DNA of 11,137 nucleotides. Origin: Rhizobacter sp. GTDB taxonomy: Bacteria > Pseudomonadota > Gammaproteobacteria > Burkholderiales > Burkholderiaceae_C. How positions within the stretch are numbered: position 1 is the first letter of the stretch; the number at the start of each line of letters is the position of its first letter. The translations under genes were made by a program, and so were the position numbers. Positions 1-6,712 of the stretch are shown in pieces. The notes under the pieces were generated by a model, which worked only from the letters and a program-made list of their open reading frames with translations, searched no databases and was not told the origin of the DNA. Location of the stretch: the NCBI GenBank assembly GCA_025360945.1, contig JANYBE010000296.1, positions 1 through 11,137 of the forward strand, read 5' to 3'.

Positions 1-803
1 GCGACCGTCTTCGCGATCGAGATCGACTGACCAAGCGCGACGATTGTCAGCGCGAACGCGATCGACAGCAGCTCGGGCAGGCTCTGCACGTCGACTGCGG
101 GCCAATGCAAGCGCGGCCAGATCGAAGAGATGCTGCCGACCACGGCCACGGCGCCCCAGGTCGGCCATGGTGTCGTGCTGTTGAGCAGCGCTGCGAGCGC
201 GGTGCCGGCCACCAGACCGATCAGCATCACCGGCAGACGCGGTGCCACCCGCTTGCCGGCCAGCAAGACGACGAACGTGCAGCCGCCGACCACTAGCGCC
301 GCGGGGTTCGTCATGCCGACGCGCTCGGCCAGACGCGCCAGCAGCGTGCCAGTGCTATGGGTCGCGGGCGCCGCGAGCCCAAGCAGATCAACCAGCGAAT
401 GCAGCACGATCAGCGCCGCCGCACCGCTCATGAAGCCGCGCATCGCGCTGGGGGGAAATGAAATTCGCGATCGAGCCCAGTCGCAGCGAGCCGATCAGCA
501 ACTGCATCACGCTAACAACCAACGTGACGGCGAGCGCGAGCTGGATGGAGGCCGGCGAACCCCCCGCCGCGAGCGGCGCGAGTGTGGCGAAGAGCGCCAG
601 CGAGTTCGCGTTCGTGGGACCCGAGACCACATGCCAGCTCGACCCGAACAGCGCCGCGATCACCGCCGGCACAATCACGGTGGTCAGGCCGTACTCGGGC
701 GCGGTAACCCGGCAATCAACGCGAACGCGATGCCCTGCGGCTGCACAAGCAGCGCGCCGAGGATGCCGGCGACGGCATCGGCGCGTTGGTCATGGGCCAC
801 CAT
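1..803 (-). pseudogene. SulP-family anion (sulfate-type) transporter, frameshifted, 3' end outside the window
   Basis: The three reading frames of this stretch, joined, give the N-terminal half of a SulP/SLC26 inner-membrane anion permease. The first segment (ATG at 803 down to about 700) reads RADAVAGILGALLVQPQGIAFALIAGLP. After a frame change near 695-705 it continues PEYGLTTVIVPAVIAALFGSS, then VVSGPTNANSLALFATLAPLA and a hydrophobic helix ending LGSIANFIS. At the G6 run 450-455 (C6 on the coding strand) the frame changes again; dropping one base restores SAMRGFMSGAAALIVLHSLVDLLGL and more membrane helices down to LTIVALGQSISIAKTVA at the edge. These match the SulP core, including the conserved GPTNA stretch and the helix entered by NFIS. 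The C-terminal STAS domain would lie outside the window. Two frameshifts in about 800 bases imply a dead gene, unless they are assembly or sequencing errors; the second sits in a homopolymer. The start at 803 gives an unusually short N-terminus, so the 5' end may also be damaged. The substrate cannot be told. Confidence 0.8.
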
Positions 804-847
804 TGTGCGGCCCGTCCCGGATTGAACTCGTCCATCCAGATGCGCAA

Positions 848-979
848 TTACCCGCGGGCGCGGGCCATCAGCCCAGGTAGCGACTTGGCGATGTCGAAGG
901 TGCACTGGAACACCGCCGTGAACGCGCTTGGGCTCTCGTAGCCGAAGTCGTAGGCGATGCTCGTGGTCACAGTGCGGTC
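848..979 (-). pseudogene. AraC-family transcriptional regulator, 3' remnant
   Basis: About 40 codons ending at a TAA at 850-848 read TVTTSIAYDFGYESPSAFTA followed by VFQCTFDIAKSLPGL. The motif IAYDFGYESPSAF-x-x-x-F is the second helix-turn-helix and recognition helix of AraC/XylS-family regulators, usually followed by RR-x-x-G-x-x-P near the C-terminus. Here that tail is degenerate (QCTFDIAKSLPG). Upstream of about position 979 the frame no longer looks like AraC, and neither other minus-strand frame up to the start of the SMP-30 gene restores the first helix-turn-helix or a ligand domain. The frame is open to 1039, but that part is unrecognisable. I infer the 3' stub of a deleted regulator. 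It lies just upstream of, and on the same strand as, the broken SulP gene, so the two may once have been a regulator and its target, or may simply be neighbours in a decaying region. Confidence 0.65.
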
Positions 980-1067
980 GGACACTGACGAGACGATGAA
1001 GAAGTCGCCGCCCCGTGCCGACTGCTGGTACGGGGTCAATCAGTTTGGCGTTCGGGCTAAGGCCGAA

Positions 1068-1096
1068 TTGCGCTGTCCGTGCCTGGCGGATAAGCT
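1068..1096 (+). promoter_or_regulatory. Weak candidate sigma70 promoter for the SMP-30 gene
   Basis: TTGCGC at 1068-1073 and TAAGCT at 1091-1096 are separated by exactly 17 bases and lie about 32 bases ahead of the ATG at 1128. Each box matches only half of its consensus. The spacing and position are the main support. The rest of 980-1127 shows no further gene. Confidence 0.2.
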
Positions 1097-1127
1097 CCTC
1101 AGCTCATTCACGCCAGCAAAGAGCCCC

Positions 1128-2057
1128 ATGAAGATCCGCGAGATCGCCACCGGATTGCAGTTTCCCGAAGGCCCGGTCGCGATGGACGACGGTTCGGTGC
1201 TGCTGGTCGAGATCGCGCGCGGCACGCTCAGCCGCGTCACGATGGACGGTCGCATCAGCGTCGTCGCCGATCTCGGCGGCGGCCCGAACGGTGCGGCCAT
1301 AGGGCCGGACGGCGCGGTCTACGTCTGCAACAACGGCGGTTTTCGCTGGGCCACCGAGATCGACGGCACTCACCGGCCGATCGGCCAGGCCGAAGACTAT
1401 TCGGGCGGCCGCATCGAGCGCGTCGACCTCGCCACCGGCCGCTTCGAGCGCCTGTACGAAACTGTCGATGGTCTGGGCTTGCGCGGCCCGAACGACATCG
1501 TGTTCGACGCCCATGGCGGCTTCTACTTCACCGACCTCGGCAAGGTGCGCGAGAACGAGATGGACATGGGCGGCGTGTACTACGGTCAGGCCGATGGCAG
1601 CGCCGTGGGCGTGATCGCGCGGCCGGTGATGACTCCGAACGGCGTCGGCCTCTCGCCCAATGGCAACACGCTGTACTACGCCGAGACCGCGGGCGCGCGC
1701 GTGTGGGCCTACGACATCGCCGCCCCGGGCCAGGTGCGCAAGGACCCGTGGCCGTCACCGAATGGCGGACGCTTGGTGACCGCCTCGCCTGGTGGCCACT
1801 GGCAGCGCTTCGATTCGCTGGCTCTCGACGCGCTCGGCAACATCTGCGTGGCCACGTTGATGCACGGCGGCATCAGCGTTATCTCGCCCGATGGCCGCAC
1901 AACCAGCCATGTGCCGCTGCCGGACCGTTTCACGACCAACATCTGCTTCGGCGGCAAGGATCGCCGCACCGCGTTCGTCACGCTGTCGGGCAGCGGCCGG
2001 TTGGTGGCGATCGACGACTGGCCGATACCGGGCTTGAAGTTGAACTGCGAAGCCTGA
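1128..2057 (+). CDS. SMP-30/gluconolactonase/LRE-family hydrolase
   Basis: A 309-residue six-bladed beta-propeller protein of the SMP-30 (regucalcin/gluconolactonase) family. Members hydrolyse sugar lactones or other lactones and esters with one bound divalent metal. The expected metal ligands are visible: Glu14 in FPEGP, Asn122 in LRGPNDIVFD, Asn171 in MTPNGVGLS, and Asp229 in FDSLALDALGNICVAT, which replaces the more usual PDG. Repeated D-x-x-G-x-x-Y/F-x-T/V blade motifs run through the protein. No signal peptide is seen, so it is probably cytoplasmic. The frame is open upstream to 957, but the ATG at 1128 is chosen because homology begins immediately (MKIREIATGLQFPEGP), the upstream codons make no recognisable protein, and they overlap the AraC remnant. 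Only a weak purine stretch (AAAGAG) precedes the start. The gene ends 6 bases from the end of the convergent monooxygenase gene. The substrate is unknown; gluconolactone is only one possibility for this broad family. Confidence 0.85.
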   Translation: MKIREIATGLQFPEGPVAMDDGSVLLVEIARGTLSRVTMDGRISVVADLGGGPNGAAIGPDGAVYVCNNGGFRWATEIDGTHRPIGQAEDYSGGRIERVDLATGRFERLYETVDGLGLRGPNDIVFDAHGGFYFTDLGKVRENEMDMGGVYYGQADGSAVGVIARPVMTPNGVGLSPNGNTLYYAETAGARVWAYDIAAPGQVRKDPWPSPNGGRLVTASPGGHWQRFDSLALDALGNICVATLMHGGISVISPDGRTTSHVPLPDRFTTNICFGGKDRRTAFVTLSGSGRLVAIDDWPIPGLKLNCEA

Positions 2058-2063
2058 CTCGAC

Positions 2064-3515
2064 TCAAGCCGAGAAGCGCATCACGCCGTCCTCCACCGCA
2101 GCGTAGCGCAGCGTGATCAGGTCGGCCAGGTAGTTCTGGTTCAGCTTCCACGGCTTCTTCGAACCTTGCTTGGGCAGCCGATCGAGCGCGCGCTGGAAGT
2201 AGCCCGACGAGAAATCGACCCAGGGCTCGACCTCCATCGCTGGATCGTCGGCGCGCGGCACACACTGGCGCGCACCGGTGCGTTGCATGTGATTGAGCAG
2301 CCTGCAGACGAAGGTGCTGGCGAGGTCGGCTTTCAGCGTCCATGACGCGTTCGTGTAGCCGAACACCGACGCGAAGTTCGGCACGCCACCGAACATGATG
2401 CCTTTATAGTTGACGAGCTGAGCGGGCTCGATGCGACGGCCGTCGACGTCGAGCTCGATGCCGCTCAGCACCGTCATCTTCAAGCCAGTGGCGCTGACGA
2501 TTAGATCGGCCGGCAGCTCGACACCGCTTTCGAGCAGCACACCGGTCTCGGTGAAGCGTTTGATGCGGTCGGTGACGACGCTGACGCGCTCATCGCGGAT
2601 CGCCTGGAACAGGTCGCCATCAGGCACCAGGCACAGACGCTGCTCCCACGGGTTGTAGCGCGGCGTGAAATGGGTGAGGACGTCATAGCCCGGCGTCAGC
2701 TGCTGCTGGACAAGCTTGATCATCCCGGCCTTCACGCGTTGCGGCTGATGGCGGCACAGGCGAAAGATGTACATCCCGAGCAGCAGGTTCTTCCAGCGTG
2801 CGACCCCGTGCGCCAGCGCAAGCGGCGCGCGGCGCAGCAGCCAAGTCGCGATCTTGTCGACCGATGGGCGCGAGATCATATAGGTCGGCGAGCGTTGCAG
2901 CATCGTCACGTGGGCGGCCCGCTTCGCGAGCTCGGGCACCAGCGTGACCGCGGTTGCGCCGCTGCCGATTACGACCACGCGCTTGCCCGCGTAGGCCACG
3001 TCGTCGTCCCATTGCTGCGGGTGCACGATGCGGCCCTGAAAGCGCTCGCGGCCTTCGAATGCGGGCATATGGCCTTGCGCGTAGTCGTAGTAGCCGCCGC
3101 ACATCAGCAAGAAGGCCGACCGCAGTTGGGTCACTTCGCCGCCGTCGCGCTCGACCTCGACGCGCCATTGCGCGTCGGTCGACGACCACGCCGCGCGGCG
3201 CACGCGGTGGCCGTAGCGGATCTTGTGGTCAATGCCGTTCTCGCGCGCGGTGTCGCGCAGGTATTGCAGGATCGCCGAGCCGTCGGCGATCGACTTCTCG
3301 CTGGTCCACGGCCTGAACGAGTAGCCCAGCGTGTACATGTCCGAATCGGAGCGGATGCCGGGATAGCGATACAGATCCCAGGTGCCGCCGAGCGACCGCC
3401 GGCTTTCGAGGATCGCGACGCTGCGCTGCGGGCACAGCCGCTTCAGGTGACAGGCCGCGCCGATGCCGGACAAGCCGGCGCCGACGATCAGGACATCGAC
3501 GAATTCATCCACCAT
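2064..3515 (-). CDS. EthA-type FAD-dependent Baeyer-Villiger monooxygenase
   Basis: A 483-residue class B flavoprotein monooxygenase. It is expected to use NADPH, O2 and FAD to insert oxygen into ketones, giving esters or lactones, and possibly to oxidise sulfur groups. The FAD Rossmann motif GAGLSG is at 12-17, followed by GGTWDLYRYPGIRSDSDMYT at 43-62. The Baeyer-Villiger fingerprint FQGRIVHPQQWD (F-x-G-x-x-x-H-x-x-x-W-[PD]) is at 159-170. The NADPH-binding GSGATA is at 184-189 and the ATG motif at 342-344. By recall, length and sequence follow mycobacterial EthA (about 489 residues) closely, including QRLCLVPDGDLF, GYTNASWTLKADL and LPKQGS-x-x-PW-x-LNQNYL, so the subfamily is secure although the natural substrate is not. 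An in-frame GTG at 3644 would add 43 residues, but these are low-complexity, unlike EthA, and overlap the divergent peptidase gene; the ATG at 3515 puts VDVLIVGAGLSG at the expected place. No EthR-like regulator is adjacent. Confidence 0.92.
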   Translation of the reverse strand: MVDEFVDVLIVGAGLSGIGAACHLKRLCPQRSVAILESRRSLGGTWDLYRYPGIRSDSDMYTLGYSFRPWTSEKSIADGSAILQYLRDTARENGIDHKIRYGHRVRRAAWSSTDAQWRVEVERDGGEVTQLRSAFLLMCGGYYDYAQGHMPAFEGRERFQGRIVHPQQWDDDVAYAGKRVVVIGSGATAVTLVPELAKRAAHVTMLQRSPTYMISRPSVDKIATWLLRRAPLALAHGVARWKNLLLGMYIFRLCRHQPQRVKAGMIKLVQQQLTPGYDVLTHFTPRYNPWEQRLCLVPDGDLFQAIRDERVSVVTDRIKRFTETGVLLESGVELPADLIVSATGLKMTVLSGIELDVDGRRIEPAQLVNYKGIMFGGVPNFASVFGYTNASWTLKADLASTFVCRLLNHMQRTGARQCVPRADDPAMEVEPWVDFSSGYFQRALDRLPKQGSKKPWKLNQNYLADLITLRYAAVEDGVMRFSA

Positions 3516-3604
3516 GACAAACCTGTTTCGCGTGGGGTCAGGGTGCGCAGTCTCGCACACGGAATGCGCAACAATGGCTCCACAGTCAACCGCAGGAACG
3601 CACC
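3516..3604. promoter_or_regulatory. Divergent intergenic region between the monooxygenase and ClpP-like genes
   Basis: These 89 bases must hold the 5' signals of both divergent genes. On the minus strand, TTGACT (plus positions 3589-3584) matches the -35 consensus at five of six bases, but the region 16-18 bases downstream (CATTCC) is a poor -10. On the plus strand, AGGA at 3594-3597 is a good ribosome binding site seven bases ahead of the ATG at 3605, and AACAAT at 3569-3574 could be a -10 without a clear -35. No operator-like palindrome stands out. Confidence 0.35.
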
Positions 3605-4204
3605 ATGCACTCAACGCTCGACACCGCCGACGACAAGACGCCAAAGCCCGACGACAAGGGTGATCGGCTCGAGGAGCAGCTGTCGTTCAAGTCACGCTTC
3701 GTGCTGGTCTTCGGCGAGATCGACGACAAGATGGCGCAGGTCACCTGCCGGCGCCTGCTGGCCTTGTCCGAAGAGTCGGAGGCACCGGTCACGATGCTGA
3801 TCTCGTCGCCCGGCGGTCACGTCGAATCGGGCGACGCGATCCACGACATGATCAGCTTCGTGCGCGCGCCGGTAACCACCGTCGGCACCGGCTGGGTCGC
3901 GAGCGCCGGCGCGCACATTTTTCTGGCCCCGCCGAAGGACCGGCGCGTCTGCCTGCCCAACACCCGCTTCATGATCCACCAGCCCGCCGGCGGCGCGGGT
4001 GGCCAGGCGACCGACATCGCGATTCAGGCGCGCGAGATCATCAAGACGCGCGAGCGCATCGCCCGCGTCGTCGCGAAGCAGACCGGCAAGACCTACGAGG
4101 CAGTGCTGGCCGACATGGAACGCGACTACTGGATGAGCGCGCAAGAGGCCGTGGCCTACGGCATCGTCTCGCGCATCATCGAGCGGCAAAAAGACCTGGG
4201 CTGA
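3605..4204 (+). CDS. ClpP-like serine peptidase (second-type Clp protease proteolytic subunit)
   Basis: A 199-residue protein of the ClpP/crotonase fold (peptidase family S14). The whole catalytic triad is present: Ser100 in GWVASAG, His125 in RFMIHQP, and Asp174 in MERDYWMSAQEA. ISSPGG (66-71), VCLPNTRFMIHQP, GGQATDIAIQAREI and the final AVAYGIVSRII are typical ClpP segments. The N-terminus differs from the housekeeping enzyme: instead of the propeptide and the axial-loop/handle sequence (VIEQTxRGERxxDIYSRLL), it has about 25 charged, low-complexity residues (DDKTPKPDDKGDRLEEQ) and then SFKSRFVLVFGEIDDKMA. That suggests altered ring gating or chaperone docking, or ClpX/ClpA-independent action; this part is inference. 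No clpX, clpA or tig gene lies nearby, unlike the main clpP locus. The start is supported by AGGA at 3594-3597. It could equally be described as a ClpP paralogue acting with the main ClpP. Confidence 0.85.
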   Translation: MHSTLDTADDKTPKPDDKGDRLEEQLSFKSRFVLVFGEIDDKMAQVTCRRLLALSEESEAPVTMLISSPGGHVESGDAIHDMISFVRAPVTTVGTGWVASAGAHIFLAPPKDRRVCLPNTRFMIHQPAGGAGGQATDIAIQAREIIKTRERIARVVAKQTGKTYEAVLADMERDYWMSAQEAVAYGIVSRIIERQKDLG

Positions 4205-4225
4205 GCTGCTGACGCATTGGCGCCC

Positions 4226-4570
4226 ATGCCCCGCTGCGTCGCGTTCCTGAGGGCCGTCAACGTCGGTGGCCCTGAGGTCGCAGCGGTCGCGGCGCCCCCT
4301 GTATTCGATGCGCAGGCGACGGCGCAGGTGGTCGGCTTCCTGCGCAGCGCACCTACCCCGCAGGCGCTGCGCACGATCGCACAGATGTCGACCGACATCG
4401 ATCGACTTGAGGTACACGGCCGCGAGCTGTTCTGGTTCTCCGACAACAGACAGAGCGAGTCGGTGTTCTCGAATGCGGCGTTCGAGCGCGCGCTGGACTT
4501 GAGCAGCACGTTCCGCGGCCTGAGCACGCTGCGCAAGCTTGTGGCCAAGCACGCATCCGGGTTTACCTGA
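4226..4570 (+). CDS. DUF1697 protein with a large internal deletion (probably non-functional)
   Basis: A 114-codon frame whose two ends belong to the DUF1697 family (usually about 170-185 residues, function unknown). The N-terminus MPRCVAFLRAVNVGG (1-15) is the family opening. Residues from about 27 onwards (FDAQATAQVVGFLRSAPTPQ, then VHGRELFWFS, SESVFSNAAFERALDL, STFRGLSTLRKLVAKH) match the C-terminal half. The family's middle section of roughly 65-75 residues, including the conserved SGN-[VI]-[VI]-F strand, is missing, and the reading frame is kept across the junction near residues 16-26. It starts 21 bases after the ClpP-like gene stops, with no obvious ribosome binding site. The ATG at 4226 is chosen by homology; a TTG at 4217 is the only alternative close by. 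It may be translated as a read-on product or be a pseudogene in the making. I assign no function. Confidence 0.6.
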   Translation: MPRCVAFLRAVNVGGPEVAAVAAPPVFDAQATAQVVGFLRSAPTPQALRTIAQMSTDIDRLEVHGRELFWFSDNRQSESVFSNAAFERALDLSSTFRGLSTLRKLVAKHASGFT

Positions 4571-4592
4571 CCCGCATCGGCGCAGCGCGTGG

Positions 4593-4606
4593 GCAGACAT
4601 GCCTGC
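4593..4606. promoter_or_regulatory. Near-perfect 14-bp palindrome upstream of the sensor kinase gene
   Basis: GCAGACATGCCTGC matches its own reverse complement at 12 of 14 positions. It lies 97 bases before the kinase start, in the 132-base gap (4571-4702) after the DUF1697 remnant. Its size and symmetry suit a dimeric regulator's operator, but there is no second copy or known consensus to support that, and such palindromes also occur by chance in GC-rich DNA. Confidence 0.25.
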
Positions 4607-4702
4607 TCTGGGTATGCCATCATGTTTCAAATTGCTGCGATCGTCCGCGACTGCGCCAGGCAGAGACGGGCAGCGTGCACCCGAGTTCGACCAAAGGGAT
4701 CC

Positions 4703-6712
4703 ATGAGCAGTCGCATGTCGGAAAACCTCGCCGCCGAGCGCGAAGCGCGCGTGCCATCGGCCAGCAAGACCGCCGCGCCCGCAGAGGTGCCGGCACTGTC
4801 GGTTCAGGAACAGTTCCGCGTGCTCGCGGAAAGCCTACCGCAACTGGTGTGGGCCTTCGGTGCCGACGGCGCATGCGACTACCTCAGTCCGCAATGGACG
4901 CTCTACACCGGCAAGTCCGTCGAGACGCTGCTGAACGAGGCTTGGGGCGCGTGCCTGCACCCCGACGAACGCTCGCTGGTGCTCGCTCAATGGGACGCGG
5001 CGGTGACCACCGGGTCGGTGTTCGATGCGGAATTTCGCCTCCGGCGCGCCGATGGTGCCTTCCTCTGGTTCAAGAGTCGCGCCGTTCCGCAACGCGACGT
5101 GGCCGGCCGCGTGATCCGCTGGTTCGGCACCTGCACCGATGTTCAGGACGCCCGAACGGTGACCGCCGCGCTCCAGGAGGAACGCGACCGGCTGACGCGC
5201 ATCGCCAAGGTCGCGCCGGCGGTGCTGCACTCGTACCGGCGCGCGCCGGACGGCTCCCGAAGCTTTCCGTTCGGCGCCGAGCGGATCGCCGAACTCTACG
5301 GCGTGCCCGTCGACGGGCTGGCGGCCGACGCGGCGCCGGCGATCGCGGTCGTGCACCCTGACGACCGCGGCTGGTTCCAGGACAAGGTCGACGAATCGGC
5401 GCGCGCGATGACCCCGTTGCGCGCCGAGTTCCGCATCCGCCACCCGCTGCGCGGCGACGTCTGGCTGGCGGCGCACTCGCAGCCCGTGGCCGAACCCGAC
5501 GGCGGTGTCGTCTGGCAAGGCACGGTCGCCGACATCACCGTGCGCAAGAACTCCGAACAGGCGCTCGCGCGGAGCGAGGCGCAGTTCGAAGCCGTCTTCG
5601 CGAACCTCGCCGAGGGAATCATCGTACTGACGCCGCAGGGTCGGCTGACGCACTCGAACGCGGCGGCGGCCGCGCTGCACGACCTGCCCACACCGCTGAG
5701 TCTGACGGCGCTGCACGAATTCATACCGATGTTCGAATTGCGCGATGAACTCGGGCAGCTGATTCCGGTGCATGACTGGCCGCTCTCGCGCATCCTGCGC
5801 GGCGAAACCCTGGCGGACCACGAGCTGTGTCTGCGCAACCTCATATGCGGCTGGGACAAGGTCTTCAGCTACGGCGGCTCGCTGGTTCGCGACGTCCGGG
5901 GGCAACCGCGCTTTGCCATCGTTCACTTTCGCGACATCAGCGCGCGCAAGCGTGCGGAGACCGAAGTCCACCTCCTGAACACCCAGCTCGAGCAACGCGT
6001 GAAGGACCGCACCGCCGCACTCGAGGCGGCCGTCAAGGAGCTCGAAGCCTTCACCTACTCGGTCTCGCACGATCTGCGCGCACCGCTGCGCGCGCTCGAC
6101 GGCTTTTCGCAAGCGGTACTTCAGGACTTCAGCGCCCAAGTGCCCGAGACCGGGCAACGCTATCTGCGCGTTATCCGCGAGAGCGCACAGAAGATGGCGC
6201 AGCTGATCGACGACCTGCTGGCGTTCTCACGCATCGGTCGCCAACAGCCCCGGATGCGCAGCGTCGACAACGCGCAACTGGTGCACAACGCGGTGCAGCA
6301 GCTCGCGCCGATGCAGGACGGGCGCCGGATCGAGTGGCGCATTGGCACCCTGCCCGAGTGCCAGGGCGATCCGGCGATGCTGCACCAGGTCTGGATCAAC
6401 CTGCTGTCTAACGCGCTGAAGTACAGCCGCAAGACCGAGGCGGCCGTCATTGAGGTCGGCGCCCTAGCCGACCCGGACGGTCCGGTCTACTTCGTGCGCG
6501 ACAACGGCGTCGGCTTCGACATGCGTTACGCGCACAAGCTGTTCGGCGTGTTCGAACGGCTGCACCGCGCCGACGAATTTGAAGGTACTGGCGTCGGTCT
6601 GGCGATCGTGCAGCGCATCGTGCAACGCCATGGCGGCACGGTTCGGGCCGAAGCCGCACCCGGCCGCGGCGCCACCTTCTTCTTTCAACTGGGCCACGGG
6701 GCGGCAGCATGA
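4703..6712 (+). CDS. Soluble multi-PAS sensor histidine kinase
   Basis: A 669-residue sensor kinase with no signal peptide or membrane segment, so it should sense a cytoplasmic signal. Three PAS-type domains are visible: about 36-150 (FRVLAESLPQLVWAFGADGACDYLSPQW, ending in a PAC-like FGTCTDVQDA), about 160-282 (a second PAS-fold-3-like unit ending GTVADITVRKNSEQ), and about 290-415 (FEAVFANLAEGIIVLTPQGRLTHSN, ending HFRDISARKRAE). A coiled coil at about 416-450 leads to the HisKA domain with the H-box SVSHDLRAPLR (phosphorylated His456). The ATPase domain shows the N-box (HQVWINLLSNALKYS, 561-575), G1 DNGVGFD (600-606), the F-box FGVFERLH and G2 GTGVGLAIV (628-636). The kinase core resembles those of phytochrome-like kinases, but no GAF or PHY domain or bilin site is present. 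The ATG at 4703 is chosen because AAAGGGA at 4693-4699 precedes it; the frame is open upstream to a GTG at 4589 without homology. Its stop overlaps the receiver gene start, so the two are almost certainly a cognate pair. Confidence 0.9.
   Translation: MSSRMSENLAAEREARVPSASKTAAPAEVPALSVQEQFRVLAESLPQLVWAFGADGACDYLSPQWTLYTGKSVETLLNEAWGACLHPDERSLVLAQWDAAVTTGSVFDAEFRLRRADGAFLWFKSRAVPQRDVAGRVIRWFGTCTDVQDARTVTAALQEERDRLTRIAKVAPAVLHSYRRAPDGSRSFPFGAERIAELYGVPVDGLAADAAPAIAVVHPDDRGWFQDKVDESARAMTPLRAEFRIRHPLRGDVWLAAHSQPVAEPDGGVVWQGTVADITVRKNSEQALARSEAQFEAVFANLAEGIIVLTPQGRLTHSNAAAAALHDLPTPLSLTALHEFIPMFELRDELGQLIPVHDWPLSRILRGETLADHELCLRNLICGWDKVFSYGGSLVRDVRGQPRFAIVHFRDISARKRAETEVHLLNTQLEQRVKDRTAALEAAVKELEAFTYSVSHDLRAPLRALDGFSQAVLQDFSAQVPETGQRYLRVIRESAQKMAQLIDDLLAFSRIGRQQPRMRSVDNAQLVHNAVQQLAPMQDGRRIEWRIGTLPECQGDPAMLHQVWINLLSNALKYSRKTEAAVIEVGALADPDGPVYFVRDNGVGFDMRYAHKLFGVFERLHRADEFEGTGVGLAIVQRIVQRHGGTVRAEAAPGRGATFFFQLGHGAAA

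Noticed and set aside
130..825. Long open plus-strand frame opposite the SulP region
   Set aside because: Its protein is arginine/serine/proline-rich with no recognisable domain, and it lies antisense to clear SulP homology. GC-rich codon use opens such frames by chance.
2055..2070. Intrinsic terminator between the SMP-30 and monooxygenase genes
   Set aside because: Only a short GACTC direct repeat is present; there is no stem of useful length and no T-run.
2670..3800. 376-codon open plus-strand frame antisense to the monooxygenase
   Set aside because: It is Arg/Ala/His-rich and without motifs; the opposite strand encodes a complete EthA-type enzyme with all fingerprints.
3692..4630. 312-codon minus-strand frame opposite the ClpP-like gene
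   Set aside because: The composition is that of a shadow frame, and it spans two plus-strand genes and a gap without a domain.
4589..4702. Upstream GTG start for the histidine kinase
   Set aside because: The 38 added residues show no homology, and a ribosome binding site (AAAGGGA) marks the ATG at 4703.
4835..6157. 440-codon minus-strand frame opposite the histidine kinase
   Set aside because: No motifs are seen, while the plus strand holds consecutive PAS and kinase motifs. Its length reflects GC-rich codon bias.
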